From: Myripristis murdjan
Lineage: Eukaryota > Chordata > Actinopteri > Holocentriformes > Holocentridae
Length of the DNA stretch: 64,000 nucleotides
NCBI RefSeq assembly: GCF_902150065.1
Contig: NC_043996.1
Span: 16,526,985 to 16,590,984 of the forward strand
Direction of reading: 5' to 3'
How positions within the stretch are numbered: position 1 is the stretch's first letter; every line of letters starts with the position of its first letter. This document shows, one piece after another, positions 1-12,400 of this stretch. The notes beneath the pieces were generated by a model. The model did not search any database, was not told where the DNA came from, and saw only the letters and a list, made by a program, of their open reading frames with translations. The position numbers and the translations under genes are program-made.

Positions 1-538
1 ATACCATGCCAACTCATTGGATGGTACCTAAAAACAAGGCAGGGCACCCTGAAATTTGGTAATCAAATTGTTGCAACAACAATACGCAGAGAGGCTCCAT
101 AGTTTACACTTGAAAAATAAATGTGCTATGTAATCTGCACCATCTGCACAACTGTGACATGCTACTCTGCAAAGTCATGTTATACAAAATATTGTAGACG
201 ATGGTCTACTGGACAGTATTTAATGAGAACACTGTTTTTGAATTATCTCATGATTATAATGTACTATATACAGTCCTTTTTGTACCCACACATGCACTGA
301 TATTGATATACATGTGATGAGCTTATATCAGCTGATAATACTGAATAACATATTAGTCAGACTTTACAAGAAACAAATGCATGGTCATACACTCCTACAC
401 ATTACTTAGAAAGCCAAAGGGGAACAGTATTGTAATCATGCATGAATACTGATGAGGCAGGGTGACATACAAACGACAGCACAGGAATATTTTCAAGGGC
501 ATTTGTGTGTGTGTGTGTGTGTGTGTGTGGTCTCATAC
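1..538 (-). other. cactin intron sequence at window edge
   Basis: This stretch follows the donor site at 537-538 of the last visible cactin exon. It is AT-rich with a (GT)n run at about 504-529 lying within 35 bases of the donor. No further cactin exon and no other gene was recognised here. Confidence 0.6.
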
Positions 539-3500
539 CGGTGACCTGCAGCTGTCTGCGAGCCTGCTGCAGCCTGTGTGTGTCCTCCTCAGGAGTGATG
601 GTGTGGGTGTCCAGCGGCAGCTCGGAGGGCAGCAGCAGCGTGGGACTGTAGCGGCCCGAGTCATACTCCGCCTGGCTCTGCTGGATCAGATCCTCCTCCG
701 TCAGCACCGCCTCCACCACGTCACTCTTGTCCTCCTCGTCCTTCTCACCCTCTTTTTCTCCTTCGCCCTCATCTTGCCCTGCCTCCCCTGTTGTAGATCC
801 AGCTGGACTCGCCTCCTTATCCCGTTCTCCTTCTGCTTCTTTGTCCTCATTGGTTGTGGGGGAGGAAGAGGATGGGCCCGGTGCTTCAGTATCAGCTTCT
901 CCCTCTTCCTCTGCTGCTGCTATGGTCGTGCTGCAAAAATCATGTGTTAGCATTTTGTCATGGAGAATAGTGTTTTATAATACACACACTGAAGAGAAAC
1001 GTAAACATGAAAGATAGCAGGAGCTGGAAGTTGATTTCAAGCCACTATCAACTGCAAATACACCACAGACTGAAAGCCACCAGGTCCCCATGTTTCACAT
1101 TGAGGATGTTGAGAGGCTCCTGCGTGTGCTGCAAGGAAACTTACTCGGCTTCCTCATCCTCCGGCTCCTCTTTGATGATGGGGAACAGAGGTTCACTTTC
1201 CACTCCTTGTTCCTGTTTCAGCTTGAACAGCTTCTGTCGCAGCACGTCCTGATGTCTCTCTCTCAGCCTAAGACACACAAAGATAATGTGACTGCATATA
1301 CAATTTTCAGTCTTTCAATGACACTTATAATTCCCTGTGTGTTTTGTCTTATGTTGATTATATTTGGGTGGCCTGTCCACATAAATAGAAGGAAAGCAGT
1401 CACCGGTGCAAGCCTGATTCTTAACAAAGGTGATACTAAATGAGATATCAAAAATGCAACCAAAATATAGCTCAATTAGATGGAAACATGCATGGTGAGG
1501 GTTCCCACATGCGTACCTGGCTCTTGCCATATAGACCCTGACTTGCTGCAGCAGGCTCTCCCAGTAGCCAATATCAAGATTGGATCCTCCCGCCCGGATC
1601 TTTGTCTCGATGTTCTGGTGCAGCGCCTGCAGCTGGCTGTACGTCTTTCCTTTGAACACCATCTGGACGTCAGTGCTCACAGACGTGTTGATGCCCTCAC
1701 GACGGTCACCTGAGGGTGAAATGATGAGATGCATAAAAACAGAGTAAAGTGATAAGCGAAGAGGTCTAACACAACCTCCTGCTGCACTTAAGGTTCACTT
1801 TAACAACAAAGCAGGTAGGACGGGTAGGATGAGTCAGATTAGTACAGATACAGATGTAACTACACAATGGGAGACAAAGACAATCAGAATAAGTATGCTG
1901 ATATAACACATGAGAAAATGATGTTTCTGGGTACCTGGTCCTTTGCCTGAGGCCTCTAGCTTTCTGAGTTTACTGATCTCATCCTCGGTGATGGTGGTCA
2001 TGTCCCTCCAGAAGTCAACGTTCTTCCCTTGCTCCAGCTCCATGTACACCTACCAGTGCAACAACACACACTGCATCAGTATATCAGCTATATTCCAGGA
2101 ATGGAACAAAACGGTTGTTGAGGACAATACCTATATCTTTCCACAACATAATGACCAATATGATACAAATATGCAGTTTTGTAAAAACCGGAATATAAAT
2201 GCAGATGCAAAATAGGTTAAGCTTCTCAATTAGATCTGACTTAACTTGTTTATTATACAAAAGACCATGTTAGTTTTACTTTTGTTAATTTGACAATGAC
2301 ACACTCCTAGAAAAAAGATCACAAGTGATAATTTCACTATAAGCCAATTGTCAAAGGTAACAATATTAGACAGATTCACAAGTAATTCTTAACATGGGAT
2401 ATGCAGCTCTCAGAGGGTTCGTTCATGCGTCTCACCAGCAAGATGCTTTCAAGGATAAAAATATACCATGGCTGAAAGAGTAAATATATGTCCAAGGTGA
2501 ATACTGATCTAATGTGCAATTAGAGCAGATGGCCGTCTCATATTTACTTGCACAAACAGCCTGTAAATATGACTGACATAGCAGGTTTGGACAAGAGTAA
2601 AACTAGTCCTCTACAAACCGGATGGCTGTCAGCTACAGTCACAGCTTTCCCTTGAACTGACCAGAACATAAACATGCATGCACACACACACCTTAATGTC
2701 CTCCAGCAGGTCATCCATGTCTGTGACAGTGAGCCCATTGAGGAAGGTGTAAGGTTCGTGCATCTCAACAGCTAGATCATCATCCTCTGCACTGATGTAC
2801 TTCGCCAAAAGGTCAATAGGCTTGGCACGACCGTCACGGATACGAATCTTAGACCTAGAGACACAAAACGCGAGGTGAAAACACAATAACACATGGGTTA
2901 AAGAACGGGTCTTGGATGCAAATTGAAATAGCGCACGTTAAAACACTATGTAGCGTTGTCCGTGGCAAAAGAGGGGAGATTCAGCGTGGGGGAACATATT
3001 GGCTGCCGCACACTGACCGTAGTTTGGCCTGGTGCAAATGGAAGTTGTCCTCCTGCTCAGCCCAGGTCTTGAAATGCTCCGCCTCCTTCTCTCTTTGCAG
3101 CATCTCCAGCTCCATCTCTCTCATGGCCTTCTCTCGCTCTCTCTCCAAACGCAGCTGTTTAACCTACACACACAGATTTAGTATGATACAGCATGCTTAC
3201 AATTAACAGGGTCAAATGGACAAGGGCTGAGGGATAAATATGGGTTTCATGTCATTATCTGCATATAAATATGCAAGATATTAATATCTCAAAAGGCAAC
3301 CATATGGACGATATCAAACTCAGGGTTAGGGTTGCCTAAGACAGTGAGCGGTCTGTACTGATCAAAAAATATTTTCGGAAGCAACTGCATTTTCTGCATC
3401 CATTTGCTACTATTATAATGTTTTTTGAAGAAAGATTACTTTTCACTGCTGTTACACTTAAAATTTCAAATAAATGTCAACCCATAGTCATATCGTGTGC

Positions 3501-5154
3501 CGTATCGCTGTCAAGATATTTTTCACAAAAACCAAGGTATCTATAATTTACTACAGTATTTACTACAGTCTCTGAGTTTTTCAGGATGATGACACTGAAT
3601 ACTGTATATAATATTCCGTTTATGAACTTCCAGTTATATTTTAATGAATATTTATTAGCCTAAATAATGATTTTTAAGGAACCTTGCATGGATGCTATTT
3701 TTTAAAATATATTGAGAAACAGTGGTCTAATAAGTTCAGGAAAGTGCATCCTTTTACTGTAATGCAGTGCCTTGGCCTGATGGATGTAACATGCCACCAG
3801 TAGTAAATAAAGTATATACATCCAAGTCATACCTTCTGTAGCTCCCTGCGGTTCTCTTCCTGGATTCGTTTGTTCCTTTCTTTCAGGTCCTTCTCTCCGA
3901 GGTGGCCAATGCCTTTCTTATCCAGTGCCTGTGTACGTAGACACACACAAAATCACAACAATCGTCCAAATCCAAGTCATGACGAGCAATCTTTTCAGCT
4001 GTGTGGGCAAATAAATGTTTAATGTCTGCAATAGGAACAGTTAATTGAATGCTGCTGAGAGCAGCTCTCCCACTCACCTTCTGCCATTTGAACGTGCCCA
4101 ACAAGTTGTTGTCACCGAACGGGTTGTCTGCGTTGGTGTAGCCCATGTACTCCTCGCTCCAGCCCATCTTCTCTCTCTTCTTCCTCTCCTTGGCCTCCTT
4201 CTTTGCCAGCCTCCTTGCCCTCTTTTCCTCTGGCGTCTCCAGGGCTTTCATCATGTCCTTCTGTTTCTTCTTCTCCTCCTTGTTGGCATGCCCGGCCGCC
4301 TTGTCCTCTGGGAAGCCCCCGTGGCTCTCCTGCTCTGACCCTGAGCTCTCGGATGAACCGGGCGACCTGGACAGTCGCCTCCTCCTGTCTCTGTCTCTGT
4401 CGTCTCTCCCTCTGCTCCTCTCTCTCCTCCCCCGCTCCCTCTCCTCACTCCTCTGCCTTCTGTCCCGGTCTCCCTTTCTGCCCCGGTCCCTGCTGCTGCT
4501 CCTCCGACCCTCTCTCTCCCTCTCCCTGTCCCTGTCCCTCCTCTGTCTGTCTCTGATGGGACTCCCTCTCTCAGGACTCCTGCGTTGTCTCCTGTCTCGG
4601 TCACTGCTCCCCCCACGGGAGTTAGAGCGGGACAGAGACCTCCCTCTACCCCTCCTCTCTCCTGGCTCTTCTCTCCGGTTCTCCTTTTGCCTCCTCTTCC
4701 ATCCCGTTTTGGAATCATCTGAATCAGAGCTAAAAACAAAACATATCAGTTAAGTTAATTTGTACCTGGCTGAGCTTCAGGTGTGACCGAGTATTACCTA
4801 TGATCAATAATCTAACCACGTGACCACAGGCGGCACTGCTCGGTACCTGGATCGATCCCTGGATCTGCTCCCGGAGCGGCGCGCCTCTCGCCTCTTGCGG
4901 CCCTCGGACTCGCTCCTGGACCCTCCACGGTCTCTGTGTGGACGCCGATGTCGGGCAGGGGAGCCATCGCTGCTCCTGGAGGATCGGCTGTCGGACCGTC
5001 CACGTCTCCGGACGTCCCGCTTCGTGTCCACCGACCGGCTGCGACCCCTCCTCCCCTTGGGGGACCGGGATCTGCTCGATTTGGACCTGTTCCTCGGCTC
5101 CCGTTCCTGACTTCGAGACCTGGAGCGGGATCGACGACGCTTTTTCGAACCCAT
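539..5154 (-). CDS. cactin: Cactin, spliceosome-associated protein (3' end outside window)
   Basis: Cactin is a nuclear protein of the late (C) spliceosomal complex, and was first found as a partner of Drosophila IkB/Cactus. Nine exons read in phase on the minus strand: 4847-5154, 4078-4729, 3833-3928, 3018-3163, 2692-2854, 1935-2049, 1517-1709, 1145-1267 and 539-930, giving about 729 residues. Exons 1-2 encode a long Arg/Ser/Glu-rich (RS-like) region of about 250 residues, followed by the family signature ETPEEKRARRLAKKEAKERK and EEYMGYTNADNPFGDNN. Exons 4-7 match the conserved Cactin mid domain (KPIDLLAKYISAEDDDLAVE, FWRDMTTITEDEISKLRKLE). Exon 9 is Glu-rich and ends at QLQVTG. The C-terminal Cactin_C domain (about 185 residues) is not in bases 1-538 and must lie to the left. 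The start is the first ATG (MGSKKRRRS), just upstream of the RS run. The gene is divergent from cdc34. Family assignment is near certain. Confidence 0.95.
3164..3832 (-). other. cactin intron 3, nothing recognised
   Basis: This AT-rich 669-base intron lies between the coding exons at 3833-3928 and 3018-3163. Both splice sites are canonical. I see no repeat family or RNA gene in it. Confidence 0.5.
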
Positions 5155-6447
5155 GGCGAACTTTCCGTATTGTTGGGTCCGGGTTGTCCTCCGTCGCGTA
5201 AATAAGAGCTAATGTTTTGTGTTGGGGAAATGCTACTTTCACAGCACTTGGCCCGACGTATATTTGATAAAACTGTTAATAAAACCATGCAAAATTATAC
5301 CTCAGACTCTAAAACGATGGTCATGCAAAGAAATGAGTTGTCTTCCTCGGTTTCTGAATTATTTCATCAGGCGAACAGAAAGCCTCCCTTACACGGGCTT
5401 GCCACGAATCCTGTCGCAGTTTAAAAGCGTCACTGAAATAGAGAGGGGGGGGAGGGAAAGACAATACAAAAACAGCTTTTCTTTTTAAGATTCGTGGGTT
5501 TTGTATCACGTTAAATGTGACGAAACAAAGCGAACATGTAAAGAAGCGTCACTGGGTTCAAATAATTTGGCCGTTAAAATGGGTCAGAACTGCTTTTCAA
5601 AAACACAAACAACATTCGTGTTGTCATGATGCCAGACCGCTGGCGAATGTAGTTCTCTAAATTCAAACACGCAGAAATAATTCGAAAAACTCCCACCAGA
5701 CAAAAACATCCTTCACCTAAGAACATTGAAAATGGTGCTAAAAGTACGTTTATTCAGCATTATGCAGCCTCGTTGAATGTTTAACCGGAAAACCAGCATG
5801 TTTATGTGTGACAACTGGACTACAACTCCCAGATAACCGCGTGCTCCGCTGGCTGTTTTGAGAGAGGGGACTCCTTTGAGCAACACTCTGCTTTACTCAA
5901 CCCTCTGTTGGGCAGATATCAAGTTATTGTGCTGAGGACCGCCGTTGGAAATTTAGTGAAATGACATTTGAGCTCAGTGGTTGACGTGAACCGGCTGTTT
6001 ACTTCGCCTTTGAGCCTAAAAAACAGAGAGTTAGTGTTACCGGCGCTCCGTCAGGCTCAGCTGGCCGATAAGGCAGAGCTTGTTAGCTTACATTAGCCAG
6101 CAGCTAGCGTTAGATTTACGGCTTATCCGCGGCTGGCTTGGCTCGGTCGCTGAAATAGAGCTGCGGGCGCTGTTCGGCCACAATGGTTTGGCCACTCTGC
6201 CAGATTTCAAGTGTTGCTTTTTGGTAAATAATCTGTTGGATCGTGAGGCAAATCAACAAAACCTTTGTCTGACTTGTGCGCAGCGTCCGCTGGTTCGGCC
6301 TGTTCATTGTCTCCGAGCATTGAAAACAAAGAAGGTTTTTTTTGTGTGTAGTCAGATCAGCTGGCTAGTGAGGCTGCTAGCTGTGCTCGAGTAAACAAAT
6401 TCGTCAGCTGTCGACTGAAGATAATCTTGAAAGCTGCCTGCTTAGCT
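5155..6447. promoter_or_regulatory. Divergent promoter region of cactin and cdc34
   Basis: The two genes are transcribed away from each other with 1293 bases between their start codons, so this region must hold both 5' UTRs and promoters. It is richer in CpG than the flanking introns, notably around 5820-5860 and 6000-6200. It contains a ZNF143/Staf-type motif at 5819-5832. No TATA box is obvious near either start, which fits housekeeping promoters. Whether one core promoter fires both ways cannot be told from sequence. Confidence 0.6.
5819..5832 (+). promoter_or_regulatory. ZNF143/Staf-type promoter motif
   Basis: The bases ACTACAACTCCCAG match the core of the vertebrate ZNF143/ZNF76 (Staf/SBS) element, which is common in proximal promoters of housekeeping genes. 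It sits about 630 bases upstream of the cdc34 ATG and 665 bases from the cactin ATG, in the shared divergent region. Binding is inferred from the motif only. Confidence 0.6.
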
Positions 6448-9400
6448 ATGGCGCAACACGGCCCCTCTCATGTAGCCAGTTCACAGAAAGCACTAATGCT
6501 GGAAATGAAGAGTCTCCAAGAAGAGCCCGTCGAGGGATTCAAAATAACATTAGTAGACGAGGCAGACTTGTACAACTGGGAAGTGGCTATTTTTGGACCC
6601 CCCAACACCCATTATGAAGGGGGGTATTTTAAGGTAAGTGGAGATTTAAGTGTATTTGAAACAGTGCTTGGCAATGTTTACAGCAGTACGGCGTTTCCAT
6701 GTAGAGCACCATTTCTTGATCAGTATTTATTATGCTCCAGGCTCGGATCAAGTTCCCTATTGACTACCCGTACTCCCCTCCTGCCTTCCGGTTCCTCACC
6801 AAGATGTGGCACCCCAACATTTACGAGGTGAAGTCTTACAGTCACTGTGTAAATCTCCTGACTCAGTCACAAAATCAGACATATAAGAACGTCGACTACA
6901 CCTTGTTATGAGGACATTTGTGTCCTTAATTAACTCTCACATAGCCATGCTCTAATGGCCATCAGATAGATAGGTTGATGTAGTTTATTTATCCCAATCT
7001 GGGAAATTGTTGTTACAGCAGCGGGTTGTCCAGGCATTTCACAGCGACAATAGTACAGCACACAGAATTTACCTTTCAACACTAGGAGAAATAAATATCT
7101 TTATAAAAATTATTAAACACAAGCAACAAAATAAGCAAAGTGGATCAGTACAAAAAAAAAGAGAATATGCATACCCTATAAGAGTGAAAAAATATATATA
7201 TGCTAAAATACTAAAAAATAATAAATATATACTAAAATATATCTATAGACCTTTCACCTTTGAACATTTGCATAGACTATGTATAATGAAATATTAGTCG
7301 AATGTACATATATTAAATAGATGTATACTCATAATCTGTTGGACACACATGTATAAATGTGTATATATTCTGATGGTGAGAGTGGTGTGTTTCCTCTGTT
7401 GTAGAATGGAGATGTGTGTATCTCCATCCTCCACCCTCCGGTGGATGATCCCCAGAGCGGCGAGCTGCCTTCAGAGAGATGGAATCCCACCCAGAATGTC
7501 AGGTTAGTTAATGCTCTGCTGTCACGTGGCCTTCATGCAATAATATCTCCCTTTTCTCTGGTTGCCTCTCTTGGCCCCACTCCCAACCCCACCTCCAAGC
7601 CTCACTCGTTTTTCAGTCTTGTTCCTCCCCCACATGCCCTTATCATATGTCGTTTGTCTTCAGTGGAGCCTCTTCAGAAGTTCTCAGAAACAAACGTGAA
7701 AGTTTTTGTGGCATCCAGCAAAAAGTATTTTTTATTTGTGTTGAGTATTTTACACTGATAGTTCATTAGGCAGTCAAAGGCCACCACATCAGGAAATGTC
7801 CAATTGCTGCTAAATAATAAATCCGCACCATGAACTAATCCAGAATTGTAACCAATTAATCTCAGCCATAAACAACAAAGGCCTAATGTTTAGAAAAAAA
7901 TGTTGTTATCAATAATGCATTTAACTTGTGCTCTTAGCCAGAGCAAATTACAGGAAGTGAAAGAGAAGAGTAAGTTTCAGTCACTAAAATTTGCAGCAGC
8001 CATTAGTAAGGAGACACAGAGACAGTGCCATGGCAAATATGTAAAGGAATGTCCTTATGGGAAAGGTAAAGGGAGAATTTGTTTGAAATTTAAGCAAGTA
8101 GAGGAGAAGGTGACATGAGGCCCCTCTTGAACTGCACACCACAAACAGTTGAAGTATTATTACTGCTGCTAAACTTTGGATCAAAAAATAGATAACATCC
8201 GCAATGTTCCCCAATGGGAAAGGAATGGAGAGAAAAAAAACACTAAAACAGTCTGGTTACTGCTATTCCCTATTAATTCAGCAGACAGAAAACATTATTC
8301 TGTTGAAATGCAATGTGAAATAGCCAAGTTGGTATCTTTTGGAGAAACCTTATTTGCAACAAGGTTATAATACACATGGATGTCACGATACCAGAAACTT
8401 GAGAGTTGTTAGCATTACCTGTGAAGTTACCTGATTTTTGGCACCTGATTCAATACCACAGCAAAAACAGAAATTCTACTCAGCACACACTGCTTTATTT
8501 AAAAAAAAAAAAATGTGTAAACATTCAAATATAAACCAAAACTTTGTATTTCCAATATTTAAACGTAGACTACATTAGAAGATGAACATTGAGTTATAAG
8601 TGCAACATTGGACTTGGGGTTATGGAGGCATACAGAACAGACATGTGTTGCCAGCCTCTGCTCAGTAGCCTGCTAAACTTAGCCTTTTGTCGATTTGTTA
8701 ATTGAAATAATTTGATACCACCCTCACTTTCATAAGTGAAAAAACTGAAAGTGAGATTATGCTGTTGAAAAAGAATGACGGCACAACAACAAAAGAAAAG
8801 TAAAGTAGACAGGTACTCCTATCAAATGCTAACTACAGTGGCAGCGAACCAACCACTGACCTGTTCATATCTGAGATGGAAAAAGGAAAATAGAGGATTG
8901 AGTCCATGACTGATGGACATTTAACCAAACTTTCTGAAACAATGGAGAAAATTGCCAATGACAACGAAACCATTGGACATAGAGTTAAGTGCATTGATGG
9001 AAAACAGTGCGAGTCTTTCGCTGCCATGCAGCTGGAATTCAACGATTACAAAAAGGCCACAGAGGGTCACAGAGTGCTGAGGGAACAACTGGATGATTAA
9101 GAGAACAGAGCCTGCAGACAAAACCTGAGGCTGGTAAGTTTTCCAGAAGTAGTTGAGGCGAAGAACCCAGAGGCATTCATACAAGAATGGCTACCCAAGA
9201 CACTCAATTTGGAAGGGGAAACTTTTGAAGTGGAACATGTACACAGGTCATTGCAGCAACGCACAGCAGATCCTGTGCGTTGTTGTCTTAACGTTTCTGT
9301 TGGGAGAGAGGACATGAAGACGACTATGGACAGATAGGATTGACTTTTGATGGCCAGGAAGATCTTCAACTTTTCCTTTTCCATGCCAGGGCTGTTCATC

Positions 9401-12400
9401 AGCGTCTCATTGTGCCCTGGTAACATGGACCTGCATGGACTGAGGACTAGGCTTGGGTTGACGGAATCCATCACAATTGCCAGTTTAGCTGCCAATTCTG
9501 TGCGATGCTGCTGCCCCCCTCTTTATTTATCTTTCTCAACCGACATGATTTCCAACCATTTTTTGTTGTTAATAATCTGAGATGCCACTTACATTGTTGA
9601 GGTGCGTTTGTTAAGCATAACCCATGCCCTGTGCACACAGGGTATAATGGTACTGCATTTAAAAGAACCTTTCAGTGATCGATGTAGGATACTAAATAGG
9701 TGTTGAGTAAATGCATCTGGATGGAAATTTTTTATTCAAGAGGAATAGGTGGATGAGAGGGTTGTTTAAAGATTTGTGGTTTTATTGGTTGAAATTTCAG
9801 TTGACACCCACTAGTGCAGGTTGTTGTCACTATTGAAGATACTGCAGATTTACAGGAAGTCACTTTGTGGGGACTTAATGGAGAATTGGTACAATTTATG
9901 CTATATTTATGCACTTTGAGCTGCAATTCTTGTATGAAAGGTGCTATACAAATAAAGTTTTATTATTATTATTATTATTATTTTATTATATTAAAACACC
10001 CCCTGATTGGTTTCAGTGTATCTTGTATTACTTTGTGGAAGGAACAGAAAGGGAAAATGACAACTGCAACTCTTAGGTACTTGACAAGGAACACTAACAG
10101 TGTCAACAAACTGTCAGAACTGTCAAAGGTACTTTGACACTTTCTGAAAAGCCAAAAAATAGATAAAGCTCTATTGCAGGAGACCCATTTAACAGATTTT
10201 GCACATGCCAAACTGACATGTCAGTGGCAGGGGCAAATGACCTATTCATCCTTCACCTCCCAGTCTAGAGGAATTGCCATATTAATAGGTCTCTTAATAT
10301 GTGGATAATGTTGAGAAAGACAAACAGGACAGATACTTGATACCTAAAGGCTCCATAGCAGGTGAACTTTTACATTAGTCGGTGTTTATGGCCCAAATTG
10401 TGATTGCTCTCATTTCTTCCAGTGTATTTTTCACACTTACATATCCTTGTAATGAGCTTATTATAGGAAGAGATATGAATAAACTTTTGTATCCATCCTA
10501 GGATCGATCTTCTTTTAATCTCAAAATCTTACCCAAGCAGCTAAGACGTTTAATAAAGAAATGGCAGACTTCAAACTTGTAGATGTCTGAAGGGAAAGAT
10601 ATAAATTACTACGTAAAGTACTTGTTGTACTCAGATGCTCATAAAAGCTACTCTATCTCTCTCACTCATGCCGAAAGAATTCACCTTATATCCTCGTGTG
10701 TATATCTAGCTATGAGTCATTCTTACCACGTGCCTCTCGTGTTCTTGACTGCACACAAGGACATCGCTAGCAGTAACAGACTTTGGCGAATCCCCACACA
10801 CCTGCTCAGTGACGCAGACTATGTTAAACTTACCAAGAACAACATTGACAGCTTTTGTGGCATTAACAAGAGGACTGCCTCGCCATCCGTTGTTTGGGAA
10901 CCCTTAAAAGCTTATTTGATTGGTGAGACTATAACTTATACATCATGGAAAAAACAGCATGTGTTAAAAACCAAAAGTCTTGAATTAGAGATTAGAATTT
11001 CGAAAGAGAGCATTGTCAAACACAGAGTGAGATGACATTTGATCTTCTAAACAACAAAAGGGTTGAATATGATATTTTAACCACATGGGATTGAGAATGC
11101 CATGACCAGAACTAAACAACACTATTATGAACATGGGGATAGAGTTCTCATCGGGCCTGAAAATTAAGACCCGACCCGACCCGTGCCCGACTGGGCCAGC
11201 CCGAGGCCCGACCCGACCCGACTAATTAGCCGAACTTTAGGCCCGACAGCCCGATAAAGCCCGAAAAAAAAAAAAAATTGCCAAATTCGCCATTATTTAG
11301 CAGCGCCGGTCGGCCGCGGCACCGGGGCACCATCAGTCGGCATCAGGCGAGCCGGCCGCGGCACCGGCCAGCATCAGGCAACTCACCTGTCAGATCCGGC
11401 AGACCTGACCGGGTGGGCGCGGTGTCGGACGGTGCCGCAGCTGGCCAGCCTGATGCCGACTGATGCTGCCGCGGCATGTGCAGGTCAATACGGTAGTCTA
11501 GAAAACTGGCGATTTTTTTTTTTTTCTCGTGCGCCCCCAAGTAGATTGCGCCCTGGGCAGTTGCACTGCCCATAGCAAAAACCGTCCCTGCTGCCGAGTC
11601 TGCCAGCACAGCGGGATACTGCTGCAACTCTCTCTCACTTGTTTGCGCTGGGCTCGCACAGCTGGTTGTCTGTCTGTCACTGAAAGTTTAGCCTCCAAAT
11701 CCAATCCAGTCTCTCACTCTCTCCACCAGTCACATAAAAATGAAACGTCATAATCAATAACACAACACATAATTCTAATTTTTATTTAAAAAAAAAAAAA
11801 AAATCCCCCACAGAACCCGAAGCCCGACCCGACCCGCCCAATTCACGTAAATTTTAGGCCCGACCCAACCCGAAAATGTCGGGTCGGGTCAGGTCGGGTT
11901 CGGGCAGAATATGCGAACTCTATATGGGGATAAGAATGGTAAATTTTTAGCCTGGCAGATCCAAAAAGAGGATAGCTGAAGATGTATCTCCTCAGTTAAG
12001 ATAAGAGATAGTGCCATTAGTCCATAATCCAGAATTAATCAGTAAGACCTTTAAGGACTTTTATCTGGACTTATACTCTTCTCTGAGTGTAGATTTGTGT
12101 AAAATGAATGAAGTCTTGCTGTTCCAGGGATGACTGCGGAGACACAAAATAATCTAGAGACTAACATTTCTTAACAGGAAGTTCTACATGCTAGAGTAAA
12201 GCTTTGAGGGGGAAAATTGCTAGGGCCACATAGGTTCTGCACGGACTTCTTCAAAGCCTTTGCAGCTACTACACCATTAATGGGTATGCTGCAGTTGAGA
12301 TCAACCAGTTACCTAAAACTTGAGAACAAGCTCTGATCACTATCCTGCTAACACCAGGCGAAGACTCAAAACTCTGTGGATCCTATGGGCCCATTGCCCT

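Noticed and set aside
3322-3336. Telomere-like GGGTTAGGGTT
   Set aside because: Less than two full units; too short to mean anything.
4145-4753. Long plus-strand open frames opposite cactin exon 2 (Leu/Ser-rich)
   Set aside because: They are antisense shadows of the Arg/Ser/Glu-rich exon. The minus-strand frame is in phase with neighbouring exons and carries the cactin signature.
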